From contig NZ_PYFW01000001.1 in assembly GCF_003020125.1 (NCBI RefSeq), positions 186,001 to 250,000 of the forward strand: DNA of 64,000 nucleotides. Reading direction: 5' to 3'. Below, piece by piece: positions 7,620-16,378 of this stretch. The notes beneath the pieces are model-generated. The model did no database searches, had not been told where the DNA came from, and saw only the letters and a list, made by a program, of their open reading frames with translations. Position 1 is the stretch's first letter, and every line of letters starts with the position of its first letter. A program made the translations under genes and the position numbers. The stretch comes from Bradyrhizobium sp. MOS003 (GTDB lineage Bacteria; Pseudomonadota; Alphaproteobacteria; Rhizobiales; Xanthobacteraceae).

Positions 7620-8888
7620 CTACTTCTTGCTGTAGCTGATGCGATAGATCGCACCGGCCCAGTCGTCCGCCACGAGGATCGATCCGTCCTTGGCAAGGAT
7701 GATGTCATCGGGACGACCGAGATAGCCCTGGTCGCCCTCGATCCAGCCGGAGGCGAACACCTCCTGCTTGGCGTTCTTGCCGTCGGGTCCGACGATCACG
7801 CGCATGATGCGGCCGCCCTGGTACTTGTGGCGATTCCAGGAGCCGTGCTCGGCGATGAAGATGTTGTTCTTGTACTCGGCGGGAAACTGGTCGCCGGTAT
7901 AGAACTTCATGCCGAGCGGAGCGACATGCGCGCCGAGGTTCAGCACGGGCGGCGTGAACTCGGAGCATTTGTGGCCCATCGCGAACTTGTCGTCGGGCAG
8001 ATTGCCCTGGTGGCAATAGGGATAGCCGAAATGCTCGCCCATCTTGTTGATCATGTTCAGCTTGTCGCTGGGCAGATCGTCGCTGATCCAGTCGCGGGCA
8101 TTCTCGGTGAACCAGTACTTGCCGGTGCGCGGATCGACGTCGCCGCCGACCGAGTTGCGGACGCCGAGCGCGTAGATCTCGGCGTTGCCGGTCTTGGGAT
8201 CGACGCGCCGGATCTGCGAGACACTGGTCGGGGGAATGCCGATGTTGAAGGGCGGTCCGAACGGAATGTAGAACCAGCCTTCCTTGTCGACCGCGATGTA
8301 CTTCCAGCCATGCGCGGCGTAGGACGGCATGTCGTCATAGACGACCTTGCCCTCACCGGGATTGTCGAGCTTGTTTTCGATGTCGTCGTAGCGGATCAGC
8401 TTGTCGACGGCGATGACATAGAGCGCCCCGTCCTTGACCGCCAGTCCCGTGGGCATGTTCAGCCCCTTGAGGATAGTCTTGACCTCTTTCTTCCCGCCAT
8501 TGTCCTTGATGGCATAGACGTTGCCGAGGCCGAACGAGCCCACGAACAGCGTGCCCTTGTCACCCCAGGCCATCTGGCGCGCGGCCAGCACGCCGGAGGC
8601 ATAGACTTCCATCTTGAAGCCCGGCGGCAGCTTGACCTTCTTGATGATGTTGGCAAGCTCGGCATCGGACGCGCCGGTCGGCGGGCCCGACGGCGGCGCG
8701 AGACCCTTCTGCGCCTCGGTCTCATCGCCCAGGAACCAGTCATCCGGCGGATGGGTCCAGAATTCCTTGGTGCCGGATTCGTATTTCTTCAGCGGCTTGC
8801 TTTTGTCCTGCGCGTGACCAGCGCTGGTCCCCGCAAGAAGGGCCACGGCCGCAAGCGCCAACACGGATCGATGGAACATCGATGTCAT
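7620..8888 (-). CDS. PQQ-dependent sugar dehydrogenase-like beta-propeller (sorbosone dehydrogenase family)
   Basis: A 422-residue exported protein. Residues 1-26 form a signal peptide ending AGHAQ. The rest is a six-bladed beta-propeller of the soluble glucose/L-sorbosone dehydrogenase type, with repeated blade strands such as MAWGDKGTLFVGSFGLGNVY and GRPDDIILAKDGSILVADDW. Family residues include the His in IAEHGSWNRHKYQGGRI and the Arg in YALGVRNSVGGD. It would oxidise a sugar or aldehyde in the periplasm with PQQ; the true substrate is unknown. GGGGAG is spaced correctly before the ATG at 8888. The downstream di-haem cytochrome c is a likely electron acceptor. Confidence 0.88.
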   Translation of the reverse strand: MTSMFHRSVLALAAVALLAGTSAGHAQDKSKPLKKYESGTKEFWTHPPDDWFLGDETEAQKGLAPPSGPPTGASDAELANIIKKVKLPPGFKMEVYASGVLAARQMAWGDKGTLFVGSFGLGNVYAIKDNGGKKEVKTILKGLNMPTGLAVKDGALYVIAVDKLIRYDDIENKLDNPGEGKVVYDDMPSYAAHGWKYIAVDKEGWFYIPFGPPFNIGIPPTSVSQIRRVDPKTGNAEIYALGVRNSVGGDVDPRTGKYWFTENARDWISDDLPSDKLNMINKMGEHFGYPYCHQGNLPDDKFAMGHKCSEFTPPVLNLGAHVAPLGMKFYTGDQFPAEYKNNIFIAEHGSWNRHKYQGGRIMRVIVGPDGKNAKQEVFASGWIEGDQGYLGRPDDIILAKDGSILVADDWAGAIYRISYSKK

Positions 8889-9253
8889 CGCGTCACTCCC
8901 CTAAGGCAGCCGTCAGGGCTGCGATTATTTTGTTTTATTCGTCGAGATGCGAAGTTCGGGATCTGCCGAGAGGCAGACGCGAAAGGCTAGCACATTTGCG
9001 GGCGCTGAGAAGACGTCGCTTGTGCTGCGGCCGCGCTCATTAAAAATTGAGACTGAATGTCAATGAGAGCGAACACAGTGACGACAGCCTCCTCGCTGCA
9101 ACGCGGAATCAAGACGGCCGAAAGGTCGCAAAAGCAAAAAACACGAAAACAACCCCATGCACAGTAGAACGGCTTGGCACAGCTTGGCCCGGATTGCCCG
9201 CGGTGAAACCGAACAGGCGTTTGATGCATCGAGCGAAATGACGAAGGTGGCGC
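8889..9253. other. Intergenic region without recognisable gene
   Basis: The 365 bases between the PQQ-type dehydrogenase start and the epimerase end contain no convincing reading frame. The one notable element is the 28-base sequence at 9145-9172, which recurs in the parS region. An AT-richer patch near 9040 (TTAAAAATTGAGA) may belong to a promoter. Confidence 0.6.
9145..9172. repeat. 28-base exact repeat, copy 1
   Basis: Bases 9145-9172 (GAAAACAACCCCATGCACAG and the next eight) are identical to 49736-49763, while the flanks differ. Both copies are intergenic and in the same orientation. Confidence 0.85.
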
Positions 9254-10249
9254 TTAGAAGGCGACGGGGTAGGGGCCGTCGCCGAACAGCCGGTCATGAT
9301 AGCCCTTCGAGCCGATCTCGCGTGCCAGCGGGCTGCGAAAATCGCGGTCCACGCGCAGGCTGTCCAGCACATGGGCGAAGTCGAATTCCGGCCGCCAGCC
9401 CAATTCGCGCCGCGCGCGGTCGTTGACATAGACGCGGTCGATTTCTGAGAACAGGTTCCAGCCCCGCGCCGCATACAGCTGCGCGCAATCCGGATAGAGC
9501 TCGCGCACGACACCAGCCGCATCGCGCGCGAGCGCAGCGAGATGACGCGGCTCGAACGGGCTGGTGGCGGAGACGATGTAGCGGGCGAAGCCAATCTTCG
9601 GGGCGCGTTCGGCGGCAAGCAGATGAGCGCTCACGGCGTCCGCGATGTCGAGCCGGCGATAGAGCAGCTCGTTGGCCTGCGCGTTCTCCAGCATGTAAGC
9701 CGAGCGCATCGCGGGATCATCATCGTCTTCCGGAAAGAAGCGTGAGGTCCGCAAGACAACGACCGGCAGACCGCGCTCGCGATAGAATAGCTCGCACAGG
9801 GTCTCCGCCATCAGTTTCGTCGTGCCGTAGATGTTCTTTGGCACCGGCAGCAGATCCTCGGTAACCCACACGACAGCCTGTCCGGCCTCGGGGCGGAGCT
9901 GCGAGCCGAAGGCGCTGGTGGTGCTGGTGGTGCTGGTGAAGACGAAGCTCCTCAGGCCGGCGCTCGCCGCCGCTTCAAGCAGATTGAGCGTGCCGGTGAC
10001 ATTGGTGTCGATGAAATCCTGCTTGGAGTGGGTCGCCACATGCGGCTTGTGTAGAGTCGCGGTGTGGATCACGGCGGTGACGCCGCCCATCTGCTCGCGC
10101 ACGAAGTCGGGGTCGATGATGGAGCCGACCGCGTCGGTGAAACGCGATGGCTTCAGATCGACCCCACGCGCAGAAGCGCCGCGCCCGCGAATCGTTCTTA
10201 AGACGGCCTCTCCGAGGTGCCCCGCGCTACCCGTCACCAAAACTGTCAT
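9254..10249 (-). CDS. NAD(P)-dependent epimerase/dehydratase (extended SDR)
   Basis: A 331-residue extended short-chain dehydrogenase. The N-terminal nucleotide site is VTGSAGHLGEAVL (residues 5-17), DLKP follows at the end of beta-2, the catalytic YGTTK appears mid-protein, and a Ser/Thr-rich strand FVFTSTTSTTSAFGS occupies the catalytic Ser/Thr position. Such enzymes act on nucleotide sugars or related substrates; nothing nearby identifies which. The Ser/Thr strand is encoded by a short direct repeat of GGTGCTGGT units (about 9916-9940), suggesting slippage-expanded length in this loop. The gene ends in GDGPYPVAF, and no operon partner is evident. Confidence 0.87.
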   Translation of the reverse strand: MTVLVTGSAGHLGEAVLRTIRGRGASARGVDLKPSRFTDAVGSIIDPDFVREQMGGVTAVIHTATLHKPHVATHSKQDFIDTNVTGTLNLLEAAASAGLRSFVFTSTTSTTSAFGSQLRPEAGQAVVWVTEDLLPVPKNIYGTTKLMAETLCELFYRERGLPVVVLRTSRFFPEDDDDPAMRSAYMLENAQANELLYRRLDIADAVSAHLLAAERAPKIGFARYIVSATSPFEPRHLAALARDAAGVVRELYPDCAQLYAARGWNLFSEIDRVYVNDRARRELGWRPEFDFAHVLDSLRVDRDFRSPLAREIGSKGYHDRLFGDGPYPVAF

Positions 10250-10325
10250 GACAGACCCAAATCAGCCGCCCGCTACGTGGCGAACCACGTTTTTGTCCGG
10301 GCCGGCTGGATGCTTGGGAGAAATT

Positions 10326-10400
<75 letters not shown>

Positions 10401-10675
10401 ATCCTGTGTCGGTCGCGTGACGCGCCGGCAACGGCTGTCGTATGCCAAAAGCGCGAGGGGAATGCAACAGCTACCGGCGGCATAGATGCGGTTCTTGGGG
10501 CCCGATAGGCAGCCTGAATGCGGCCAAATGGCCCGAAAGTGGCCCGGAACCGGCGAATCGGCCGCGATGGATTGAAATTCGGCCGTCCCGGCCCAATCTA
10601 GGAGCCGACAGCGCAGCACAGGAAGCGGCGGCATGCTAATGAGCCGCCATTCCAGACATGAGACGAGGGGATGCC

Positions 10676-11599
10676 GTGACGATCATCGACCAGGGTAACG
10701 GAGCCGCAAACCCGGCTGCGGCCGATCTGATCAAGGACACCACCACCCAGACCTTCGTGAAGGACGTCATCGAGGAATCGAAGCGCCAGCCGGTGCTGAT
10801 CGACTTCTGGGCGGAGTGGTGCGGTCCCTGCAAGCAGCTCACGCCCGTGCTCGAAAAGGCGGTCAAGGCGGCCAAGGGCAAGGTCAAGCTGGTCAAGATG
10901 AACATCGACCAGCACCCGGCGATCCCGGGCCAGATGGGCATCCAGTCGATTCCGGCCGTGATCGCCTTCGTCAACGGCCAGCCGGCCGACGGCTTCATGG
11001 GCGCGGTGCCCGAGAGCCAGCTCAACGCCTTCATCGAGAAGCTGACCAAGGGCGTGACCGCGCCGGGCGAGCCCAATATCGCCGAGATCCTGCAGGAGGC
11101 CGAAGCCGTGCTCGCCGAGGGCGATGCGGCGGCGGCAGCGCAGATCTACGCCGAGGTGCTTCAGCACGATTCCACCAACATCGCGGCGCTTGCTGGCCTG
11201 GCGAAATGCTACGCCGTCTCCGGCGCGATGGAGCAAGCCAAGCAGACGTTGGCCATGGTGCCGGAATCCAAGCGCAACGACCCCGCGGTGAAAGCCGTGC
11301 AGACCGCGATCGATCTCGCCGAGCAGGCGCAGTCGCTCGGACCGGTCGCCGAGCTGGAACAGAAAGTCGCCGCAAACCCGCTCGATCATCAGGCTCGATT
11401 CGACCTCGCGACCGCGCTGAACGCGCAAGGCAACCGCGCGGCCGCGACCGAGCAGCTGCTCGCGATCATCAAGCGTGACCGCAAATGGAACGACGACGGC
11501 GCCCGCAAGCAGCTGGTGCAGTTCTTCGAGGCCTGGGGCGGCACGGATGATGCAACGGTCGAGGGACGCAAGCGTTTGTCGACGATCCTGTTTTCGTAA
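10676..11599 (+). CDS. Thioredoxin-TPR protein (CnoX/YbbN-like chaperedoxin)
   Basis: A 307-residue protein with an N-terminal thioredoxin domain (about 25-130) and a C-terminal helical tetratricopeptide region (about 140-300). The active site is the classical WCGPC within DFWAEWCGPCKQLTP, unlike E. coli YbbN, which has lost the redox pair, so this version can do thiol-disulphide exchange. The TPR part resembles YbbN/CnoX, a holdase that protects client proteins from overoxidation and passes them to GroEL. The GTG at 10676 is preferred because GAGGGGA precedes it by about five bases; the upstream ATG at 10658 is less well placed. Confidence 0.88.
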   Translation: MTIIDQGNGAANPAAADLIKDTTTQTFVKDVIEESKRQPVLIDFWAEWCGPCKQLTPVLEKAVKAAKGKVKLVKMNIDQHPAIPGQMGIQSIPAVIAFVNGQPADGFMGAVPESQLNAFIEKLTKGVTAPGEPNIAEILQEAEAVLAEGDAAAAAQIYAEVLQHDSTNIAALAGLAKCYAVSGAMEQAKQTLAMVPESKRNDPAVKAVQTAIDLAEQAQSLGPVAELEQKVAANPLDHQARFDLATALNAQGNRAAATEQLLAIIKRDRKWNDDGARKQLVQFFEAWGGTDDATVEGRKRLSTILFS

Positions 11600-11611
11600 G
11601 GGCTTTTTCGG

Positions 11612-11656
11612 GCATGATCCGTTCGAAAAGCCGCTGCACACTTTTCCGGATCATGC
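11612..11656. repeat. Dispersed palindromic repeat (GCATGATCC type)
   Basis: Ends GCATGATCCG and CGGATCATGC are exact inverted copies around an AAAAG...CTTTT inner pair. It is a compact intergenic palindrome between the thioredoxin and LON-domain genes and can form a long stem in RNA. Confidence 0.75.
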
Positions 11657-11685
11657 GCTAGCAAGTCCAAGGGGGAACCGGGCAG

Positions 11686-12363
11686 ATGCCGATCAACATC
11701 GAATATCGCGGGCCCGCCGACCTCCCGGAGATCATTCCGGTGTTTCCGCTGCCGGGCGCGCTGCTGCTGCCCCGCGGCCAGATGCCGCTCAACATCTTCG
11801 AGCCGCGCTATTTGTCGATGGTCGACGATTCCTTCCGCGACGGCCATCGCCTGATCGGCATGATCCAGCCGGATGTCGCGCACTCGCCGAAGAATTCCGA
11901 CAAGCCGACGCTGTTCCGCGTCGGCTGCGTCGGCCGCATCACCCAGCTCGCCGAATCCGGCGACGGCCGCTACATCCTCGAGCTCACCGGCGTCTCGCGC
12001 TTCAGGGTGCTCGAGGAGCTGGAGGTGCTCACCGCCTACCGGCAGTGCAAGGTGGATTTCTTCGCCTTCGCCGATGACTTCACCGCGCGCATGGGCGAGG
12101 ACGAGGTCGACCGCGAGGCGCTGCTGGCCGTGCTGGCGGATTTCCTGAAGGCCAACAACCTCAAGGTCGACTGGGAGGGCGTCGAAAGCGCGCCCAACGA
12201 AGCCCTCGTGAACGCGCTGGCGATGATGTCGCCCTATGGCCCCGCGGAGAAGCAGGCCATGCTGGAAGCGCTCGACTTGAAGACCCGCGCCGAGATCCTG
12301 ATCGCGGTGACCGAGATGGACCTCGCCAAGAAGCGCACCAGCGGCGATCCGCCGTTGCAGTGA
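11686..12363 (+). CDS. LON peptidase substrate-binding domain protein
   Basis: A 225-residue protein consisting only of the N-terminal LON substrate-binding domain (PF02190). Family marks are PVFPLPGALLLPRGQMPLNIFEPRY near residues 18-43 and GRYILELTGVSRFRVLEEL near 95-113. It lacks both the AAA+ and the Ser-Lys protease parts of Lon, so it may deliver or hold substrates; the exact role is unknown. It follows the thioredoxin-TPR gene by 86 bases across a palindromic repeat. The same gene pair, followed by Trm112, recurs in many alphaproteobacteria as I recall. Confidence 0.9.
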   Translation: MPINIEYRGPADLPEIIPVFPLPGALLLPRGQMPLNIFEPRYLSMVDDSFRDGHRLIGMIQPDVAHSPKNSDKPTLFRVGCVGRITQLAESGDGRYILELTGVSRFRVLEELEVLTAYRQCKVDFFAFADDFTARMGEDEVDREALLAVLADFLKANNLKVDWEGVESAPNEALVNALAMMSPYGPAEKQAMLEALDLKTRAEILIAVTEMDLAKKRTSGDPPLQ

Positions 12364-12383
12364 GGGGCGCAGGACGGTGCGCT

Positions 12384-12500
12384 CCTTCTCCCGCCTGCGG
12401 GAGAGGGTTGGGGAGAGGGTGTCTCCGCATTGGGATTGTTTGAAGTCTCTTGAGAGTGTCCCCAAGAGGAAAGAGCCCCCACTCGCCGCAAGCGGGAGAG
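12384..12500. repeat. CTCCCGC...GCGGGAG intergenic repeat
   Basis: Hairpin CTCCCGCCTGCGGGAG followed by GGTTGGGGAGAGGGTGTCTCCGC, with a second CTCGCCGCAAGCGGGAGAGG at the far end. The same opening occurs at 63961-64000. It is a dispersed intergenic element between convergent genes. Confidence 0.7.
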
Positions 12501-12539
12501 GTTAGACCGAGCCTGTAGCTTGCTCATTCCAACTCAACT

Positions 12540-13118
12540 TCACAGATGCCCCCGGATGCGCTTGCGGCCGGTGAACATGGCCCGGATCAGGTTCTCGCGC
12601 TGGAGCAGCCCCATCAGCACGACGCCGACGACGTGCAGCACGACCAGCACCATCACCGCGTCCGATGCATAGGCGTGGGTGTCCTCGATCCACCACACGC
12701 CGAAGAAGGTGGTGGTCACCGACATCGCGCCCGTGATCGCCGAGACGGCGAGCGCGAGCATCAAGGCCACCAGCATCAACGTGCCCGCCGGATTGAGCCC
12801 GATATAACGGCCGGTCATGCCGCGGCGCAGATTCCAGAGATAGCCTGGCGCCGCGCGGAGCCTGGCCCTGATCATGCGGAAGCGCGAATAGCGGCTTCCC
12901 CAGAAGCCCCAGACCAGGCGGAAGGCGAGAAGCCCCAGCACCGCATAGCCGACGATGCGGTGAAGCCGGTCGTAGACGGGGGGTGTGAACCACGCGGCCA
13001 GAACGCAGGCCGCGAGAGCCCAGTGCCAGAGGCGCAGCGGGAGGTCCCAGACTGCGACCGTCAGCGGAGCGGTTCGATCCGCAGGGGTCCCGCCGGACAC
13101 CCCGCGCGCTTGTGGCAT
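12540..13118 (-). CDS. Cytochrome b561-type membrane protein
   Basis: A 192-residue four-helix membrane protein of the cytochrome b561/Ni-Fe-hydrogenase b-subunit group (PF01292). Histidines positioned as haem ligands are in LRLWHWALAA (helix 1), YDRLHRIVGYA (helix 2) and VLVVLHVVGVVLMG (helix 4). It probably passes electrons from cytochrome c or quinol within the inner membrane. A TTG at 13133 is in frame, but the ATG at 13118 is the more normal start. It lies 88 bases after the small PepSY-protein gene in the same direction; cytochrome b561 and PepSY genes are frequent neighbours. Confidence 0.88.
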   Translation of the reverse strand: MPQARGVSGGTPADRTAPLTVAVWDLPLRLWHWALAACVLAAWFTPPVYDRLHRIVGYAVLGLLAFRLVWGFWGSRYSRFRMIRARLRAAPGYLWNLRRGMTGRYIGLNPAGTLMLVALMLALAVSAITGAMSVTTTFFGVWWIEDTHAYASDAVMVLVVLHVVGVVLMGLLQRENLIRAMFTGRKRIRGHL

Positions 13119-13206
13119 CGCTTCTTCAATCAAGCAAAGACCATCCTCGAGCTCCGCCTTGCGCAGTCCATGCCTGCGCAGTCCGGCGCGCGACTTGCTT
13201 CGAGAC

Positions 13207-13485
13207 CTACTTGGCGATCGTGTGCTTCAGGCTGAGATCTTCGGGGCTGTAGAACAGCTCGTACAGCTTGCCTTCCTTGACGCCGTAGACCTCGTAGCAC
13301 GAGCCTTCGATCTTGGAGCGCCGCACCTCGTAGCCGAGCGCCTTGGCCTTGGCTTCGGCCTCGCTGGCCGGCTTCCACGACGCCTTGTCGAGCTTGGTGC
13401 AATCCTTGAACCCGTCGGCCATGGCCGCCGACCCCATACCCATTCCAACCGTCAATGCAATGGCAACAACACGAATGATCTTCAC
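13207..13485 (-). CDS. Small exported PepSY-domain protein
   Basis: A 92-residue protein with a clear signal peptide (KIIRVVAIALTVGMGMGSAAMA) and a single PepSY-like domain (PF13670 type) covering the rest. Conserved features are KASWKPASEAEAKAKALGY, the RRSKIEGSCYEVYG strand pair and a C-terminal LFYSPEDLSLKHTIAK. Two Cys (in DCTKLD and GSCYE) could form a disulphide in the periplasm. The start is a GTG at 13485 preceded by GGAGAGG. PepSY proteins often inhibit proteases or accompany flavin/haem redox proteins; here the downstream cytochrome b561 favours the second role. Confidence 0.85.
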   Translation of the reverse strand: MKIIRVVAIALTVGMGMGSAAMADGFKDCTKLDKASWKPASEAEAKAKALGYEVRRSKIEGSCYEVYGVKEGKLYELFYSPEDLSLKHTIAK

Positions 13486-13673
13486 GAACCTCTCCTCTCT
13501 GTCGTGCGCGCTACGCGAGCCGCGAGCTACACCGAAGGAAGCAAAGGAGGGGTTGAAGTCAATCCAGTTCGGGCTTGGACGGTTTAGATAAGTTCTAACG
13601 GGGGCCAAAAGCTGAGTGCTCTCGGTGCGCGACACACCGCTGCGGCCTTACGTCTCACAGACGATGCGTGTTG

Positions 13674-14023
13674 CTAGTAGCCGGCGACCGCCATGACGAC
13701 GACGGCGCTGAGCGCCATCCAGCCGAAGTGCCGGCCGCGCGTCGCCCACGCATTGGCGCAGGCGGAGAAGCCGAACACGCAAGCCATGGTGATGACGATC
13801 CAATGGCGCGCCGTCTCGGAGCCCATCCAGGGCACCGCGATCAGCAGCACGCCACCGCCGATCCAGGCGACGGTGGAAGCCTGCCAGACCAGTCGGATCA
13901 GGGTGCGAAGCCGTGCGGGCTCGATTGTACCGCGGGCGAACACCTTGGCCTCGCCGAGGTACCGTGGATGAGGGCCACGACGATGGTCAGCACGCCGGCG
14001 CATTGGAGCAAGAGATCACGCAT
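13674..14023 (-). pseudogene. Frameshifted small membrane protein gene
   Basis: The minus strand has an ATG at 14023 with GGGAG eight bases upstream, opening MRDLLLQCAGVLTIVVALIHG. That frame then turns into nonsense. The continuation GEAKVFARGTIEPARLRTLI and three hydrophobic segments to the C-terminus AVVVMAVAGY are in another frame, ending at 13674. The total length is one base short of a whole number of codons, so a single-base loss near 13953-13966 explains it. The product would be a membrane protein of about 116 residues of unknown function. It is divergent from the TetR gene and has TetR-type operators at its promoter. Either a true pseudogene or a sequencing error. Confidence 0.75.
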
Positions 14024-14046
14024 CGTCGGAACTCCCGGAGGCTCAT

Positions 14047-14107
14047 CCATACATCCGTGTATGGTGACATAGGCGCTGGCCTCCGGCCTGTCAATACACT
14101 AGTGTAT
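14047..14107. promoter_or_regulatory. Two TetR-type operators in a divergent promoter
   Basis: CCATACATCCGTGTATGG (14047-14064; 7-base arms, 4-base centre) and the perfect palindrome ATACACTAGTGTAT (14094-14107) share the half-site ATACA/TGTAT. Their centres are 45 bases apart, between the TetR gene start (14129) and the divergent small membrane gene start (14023). They are probably autoregulatory operators for the TetR protein. Confidence 0.8.
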
Positions 14108-14128
14108 GGTGGCATCCGGAAACCCGAC

Positions 14129-14659
14129 ATGACCGATCAGCTCTCCGCCGACGACTGGATCAGGCAAGGTCTCAAGGCGCTCGCCAAAAGCGGTTTCACT
14201 GCGCTCAAGGCCGATCCGCTGGCAAAAGAAATGGGCGTGTCGCGCGGCAGCTTCTATTGGCATTTCGCCGATCTCGGCGCGTTCCAGGCCGCCGTGCTGA
14301 AGCGCTGGCGCGAGATCGCGGCCGAGCAGATTATCGCCGATGTCGAAGCCGCCAGCGACGAACCGCTCAAGGCGCTGCTGCGGAGGTCGTTCGGCGCCCG
14401 GCTCGAGCTCGAGCGCGCGGTGCGCAATTGGGCGGCCTTCGATGCGGCCGCGCAAGGGGCCGTGCGCGCGATCGACCGCCGCCGGCTCGACTATATCGAA
14501 GGGCTGCTGGAAAAACGCGGGCTCACCCCGGCGGCCGCGCAGGCGCGGGCGCAGATTCTGTATTGGACCTTTCTCGGCTTCGCCCTCTCGGGCGCGCCGG
14601 TACCGGCAGCACGGCTGCAGGCCCTGCTCGACGAAGTCTTGACGATGGTCTCCGCGTAG
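14129..14659 (+). CDS. TetR/AcrR family transcriptional regulator
   Basis: A 176-residue repressor-type protein. Residues 8-50 form the TetR helix-turn-helix, with LAKEMGVSRGSFYWHFAD as the recognition segment. The remaining helical part is the ligand-binding and dimerisation domain, of unknown ligand. The start is the ATG of MTDQLSADDW; longer in-frame extensions would run through the operators. It faces a frameshifted small membrane gene, the obvious regulatory target along with itself, given the two palindromic sites between them. If the target is truly dead, the regulator may now control only itself or remote genes. Confidence 0.92.
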   Translation: MTDQLSADDWIRQGLKALAKSGFTALKADPLAKEMGVSRGSFYWHFADLGAFQAAVLKRWREIAAEQIIADVEAASDEPLKALLRRSFGARLELERAVRNWAAFDAAAQGAVRAIDRRRLDYIEGLLEKRGLTPAAAQARAQILYWTFLGFALSGAPVPAARLQALLDEVLTMVSA

Positions 14660-14757
14660 ACCCTGTTTGACGTTTTTCTTACGCGAAAACGCTTTGGCAG
14701 CCGCGATGGGCGGGCACGGATTTCTGTGCTAGAGGCAACCGATTGCCGGAGACTCCA

Positions 14758-14955
14758 ATGAACGCCCCCACCGAACGTCCCGAAGCCAGCATCGATCCCA
14801 AATTGCTGGAGATTCTCGTCTGTCCGCTGACCAAGGGTCCGCTGGAGTTCGATTCCGCGAAGCAGGAGCTGATCTCACGCAGCGCCAAGCTGGCTTATCC
14901 CATCCGCGACGGGATCCCGATCATGCTGCCGGAAGAAGCGCGCAAGATCGATTGA
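14758..14955 (+). CDS. Trm112 family protein
   Basis: A 65-residue protein with the bacterial Trm112 (YcaR/UPF0434) pattern: [18 protein letters not shown] near the start, a strand with [20 protein letters not shown] at the end. Only one Cys (VCPLT) remains of the zinc-binding pattern of eukaryotic Trm112, as is usual for this bacterial group. Trm112 activates RNA- and protein-methyltransferases in eukaryotes; the bacterial role is not established. GGAGA precedes the ATG at 14758; the TTG at 14743 is less likely. A GTCCCG/CGGGAC hairpin at about 14972-14990 follows and may terminate it. Confidence 0.9.
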   Translation: MNAPTERPEASIDPKLLEILVCPLTKGPLEFDSAKQELISRSAKLAYPIRDGIPIMLPEEARKID

Positions 14956-15020
14956 TTCTGCTCGCGCTTGAGTCCCGCTTGTCCGGGACGACGTCCGGAG
15001 TTTAGAGCGGCGACATCTTC

Positions 15021-16241
15021 CTAAAGCGCCTCGCCCTTCAACAACCTTGGCACCTCGCCCGTGAGGCCGGCGGCCTGGCGGATGAAGAGGTTCTTCAGCG
15101 GCGGGGCACGGTCGACGAGGCCGAGGCCGATGTCGCGGACGGTACGCAGCAGCGTCGACTGGTTGGAGAACAGGAAGTTCAGCGAGTTGGTGGCAACGCC
15201 CATCGCCATGGTGTCGAAGCGGCGCCAGCGCTGATAGCGCTCGAGCACGTCGGCGGCGCCGAGATCCATGCCGAGCCGCGCGGCATCGACCACGACTTCG
15301 GCCAGCGCGGCGACATCCTTCAACCCCATGTTGAGGCCCTGACCCGCAATGGGGTGGATGACGTGGGCGGCATCGCCGACCAGAGCGAGGCGCGTGCCGA
15401 TGAAGGAGCGCGCGACGAAATAGGACAACGGAAACGCGCGCGGCTTGTCGAGCGCCTTGACCGCGCCGAGATGCAGGCCGAAACGCTGCTCGAGCTCGGC
15501 GTGAAACTCGTCGTCGCCGAGCGCAATGATGCGCGCGGCCTCGGCTCGGCGCTCGGTCCATACCAATGACGATCGCTTGCCCGAGAGCGGCAGGATCGCG
15601 AACGGGCCTGCCGGCAGAAAATGCTCTTCGGCGCGACCCTCGTGATCGCGCTCGTGGCCGACGGTGACGACGATGCCGGATTGGTCGTACTCCCAGCCGT
15701 GGGTGGCGATGCCGGCGCGCTCGCGCAGCTTCGAGCGCGCGCCATCGGCCGCGACCAGAAGACTTGCCGCGACAACACTGCCGTCACCGAGTGTCACGTC
15801 AACGCCCTCAGGACGCGCGTCGTAGGACGCCACGGTGGTGGCACGGAGGTCGATGCCCTCGGCTTCCGCACGCGCCACCAGCGCGTCGATCAGCCGGCGA
15901 TTCTCGACCATGTGCGCGAATGGCTCGCCCGGTGCGACATCGCCGGCGAAGTTCAGGAAAACCGGACGGGTGGCATCCTCCAACTTGGAATCGGTGACGA
16001 CCATGTCGAGAATCGGCTGCGCCTCGCCCTTGACGTCGTCCCAGGCGCCAATCGCCTCGAACAGGCGGCGGCAGGCGGCCACGATCGCGGTGGCGCGGGG
16101 GTCGCGGCTCGGACGGGTGGCGAGCGCGGGATCGGCGACGATAACGGGAATCTCAGGCCCCAGGCCCTGTCGCAGCGCCAGGGCCAGCGCAAGCCCTGCA
16201 AACGCCCCGCCACCAATGACAATGCTACCCTGTACCGACAT
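15021..16241 (-). CDS. UbiH/UbiF/VisC/COQ6 family FAD-dependent hydroxylase
   Basis: A 406-residue class A flavin monooxygenase for ubiquinone ring hydroxylation. The dinucleotide motif SIVIGGGAFAGLALALAL begins at residue 6. The mid-protein DG motif is LLVAADGARSKLRERAGI, and the second FAD motif is LVGDAAHVIHPIAGQGLNMGLKD, which is family-diagnostic. Which ring position it hydroxylates cannot be told from sequence alone, since alphaproteobacteria use broad-specificity versions (UbiL-like). The ATG at 16241 has GGGAA upstream and is preferred to the TTG at 16259. It converges with Trm112 and diverges from tesB. Confidence 0.92.
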   Translation of the reverse strand: MSVQGSIVIGGGAFAGLALALALRQGLGPEIPVIVADPALATRPSRDPRATAIVAACRRLFEAIGAWDDVKGEAQPILDMVVTDSKLEDATRPVFLNFAGDVAPGEPFAHMVENRRLIDALVARAEAEGIDLRATTVASYDARPEGVDVTLGDGSVVAASLLVAADGARSKLRERAGIATHGWEYDQSGIVVTVGHERDHEGRAEEHFLPAGPFAILPLSGKRSSLVWTERRAEAARIIALGDDEFHAELEQRFGLHLGAVKALDKPRAFPLSYFVARSFIGTRLALVGDAAHVIHPIAGQGLNMGLKDVAALAEVVVDAARLGMDLGAADVLERYQRWRRFDTMAMGVATNSLNFLFSNQSTLLRTVRDIGLGLVDRAPPLKNLFIRQAAGLTGEVPRLLKGEAL

Positions 16242-16378
16242 ACCCAAATTCCCGGTCAAATCCTGGTCTTGCTAGCAGACTTGAGGTGGGCGAAACAGTG
16301 CGGTGAAACAAGGGCGGAACGGCCCCATTGTGTCATTCCGGAGCATCGGCCCGGAACGACGGCGAGAAAGCTCACTCC

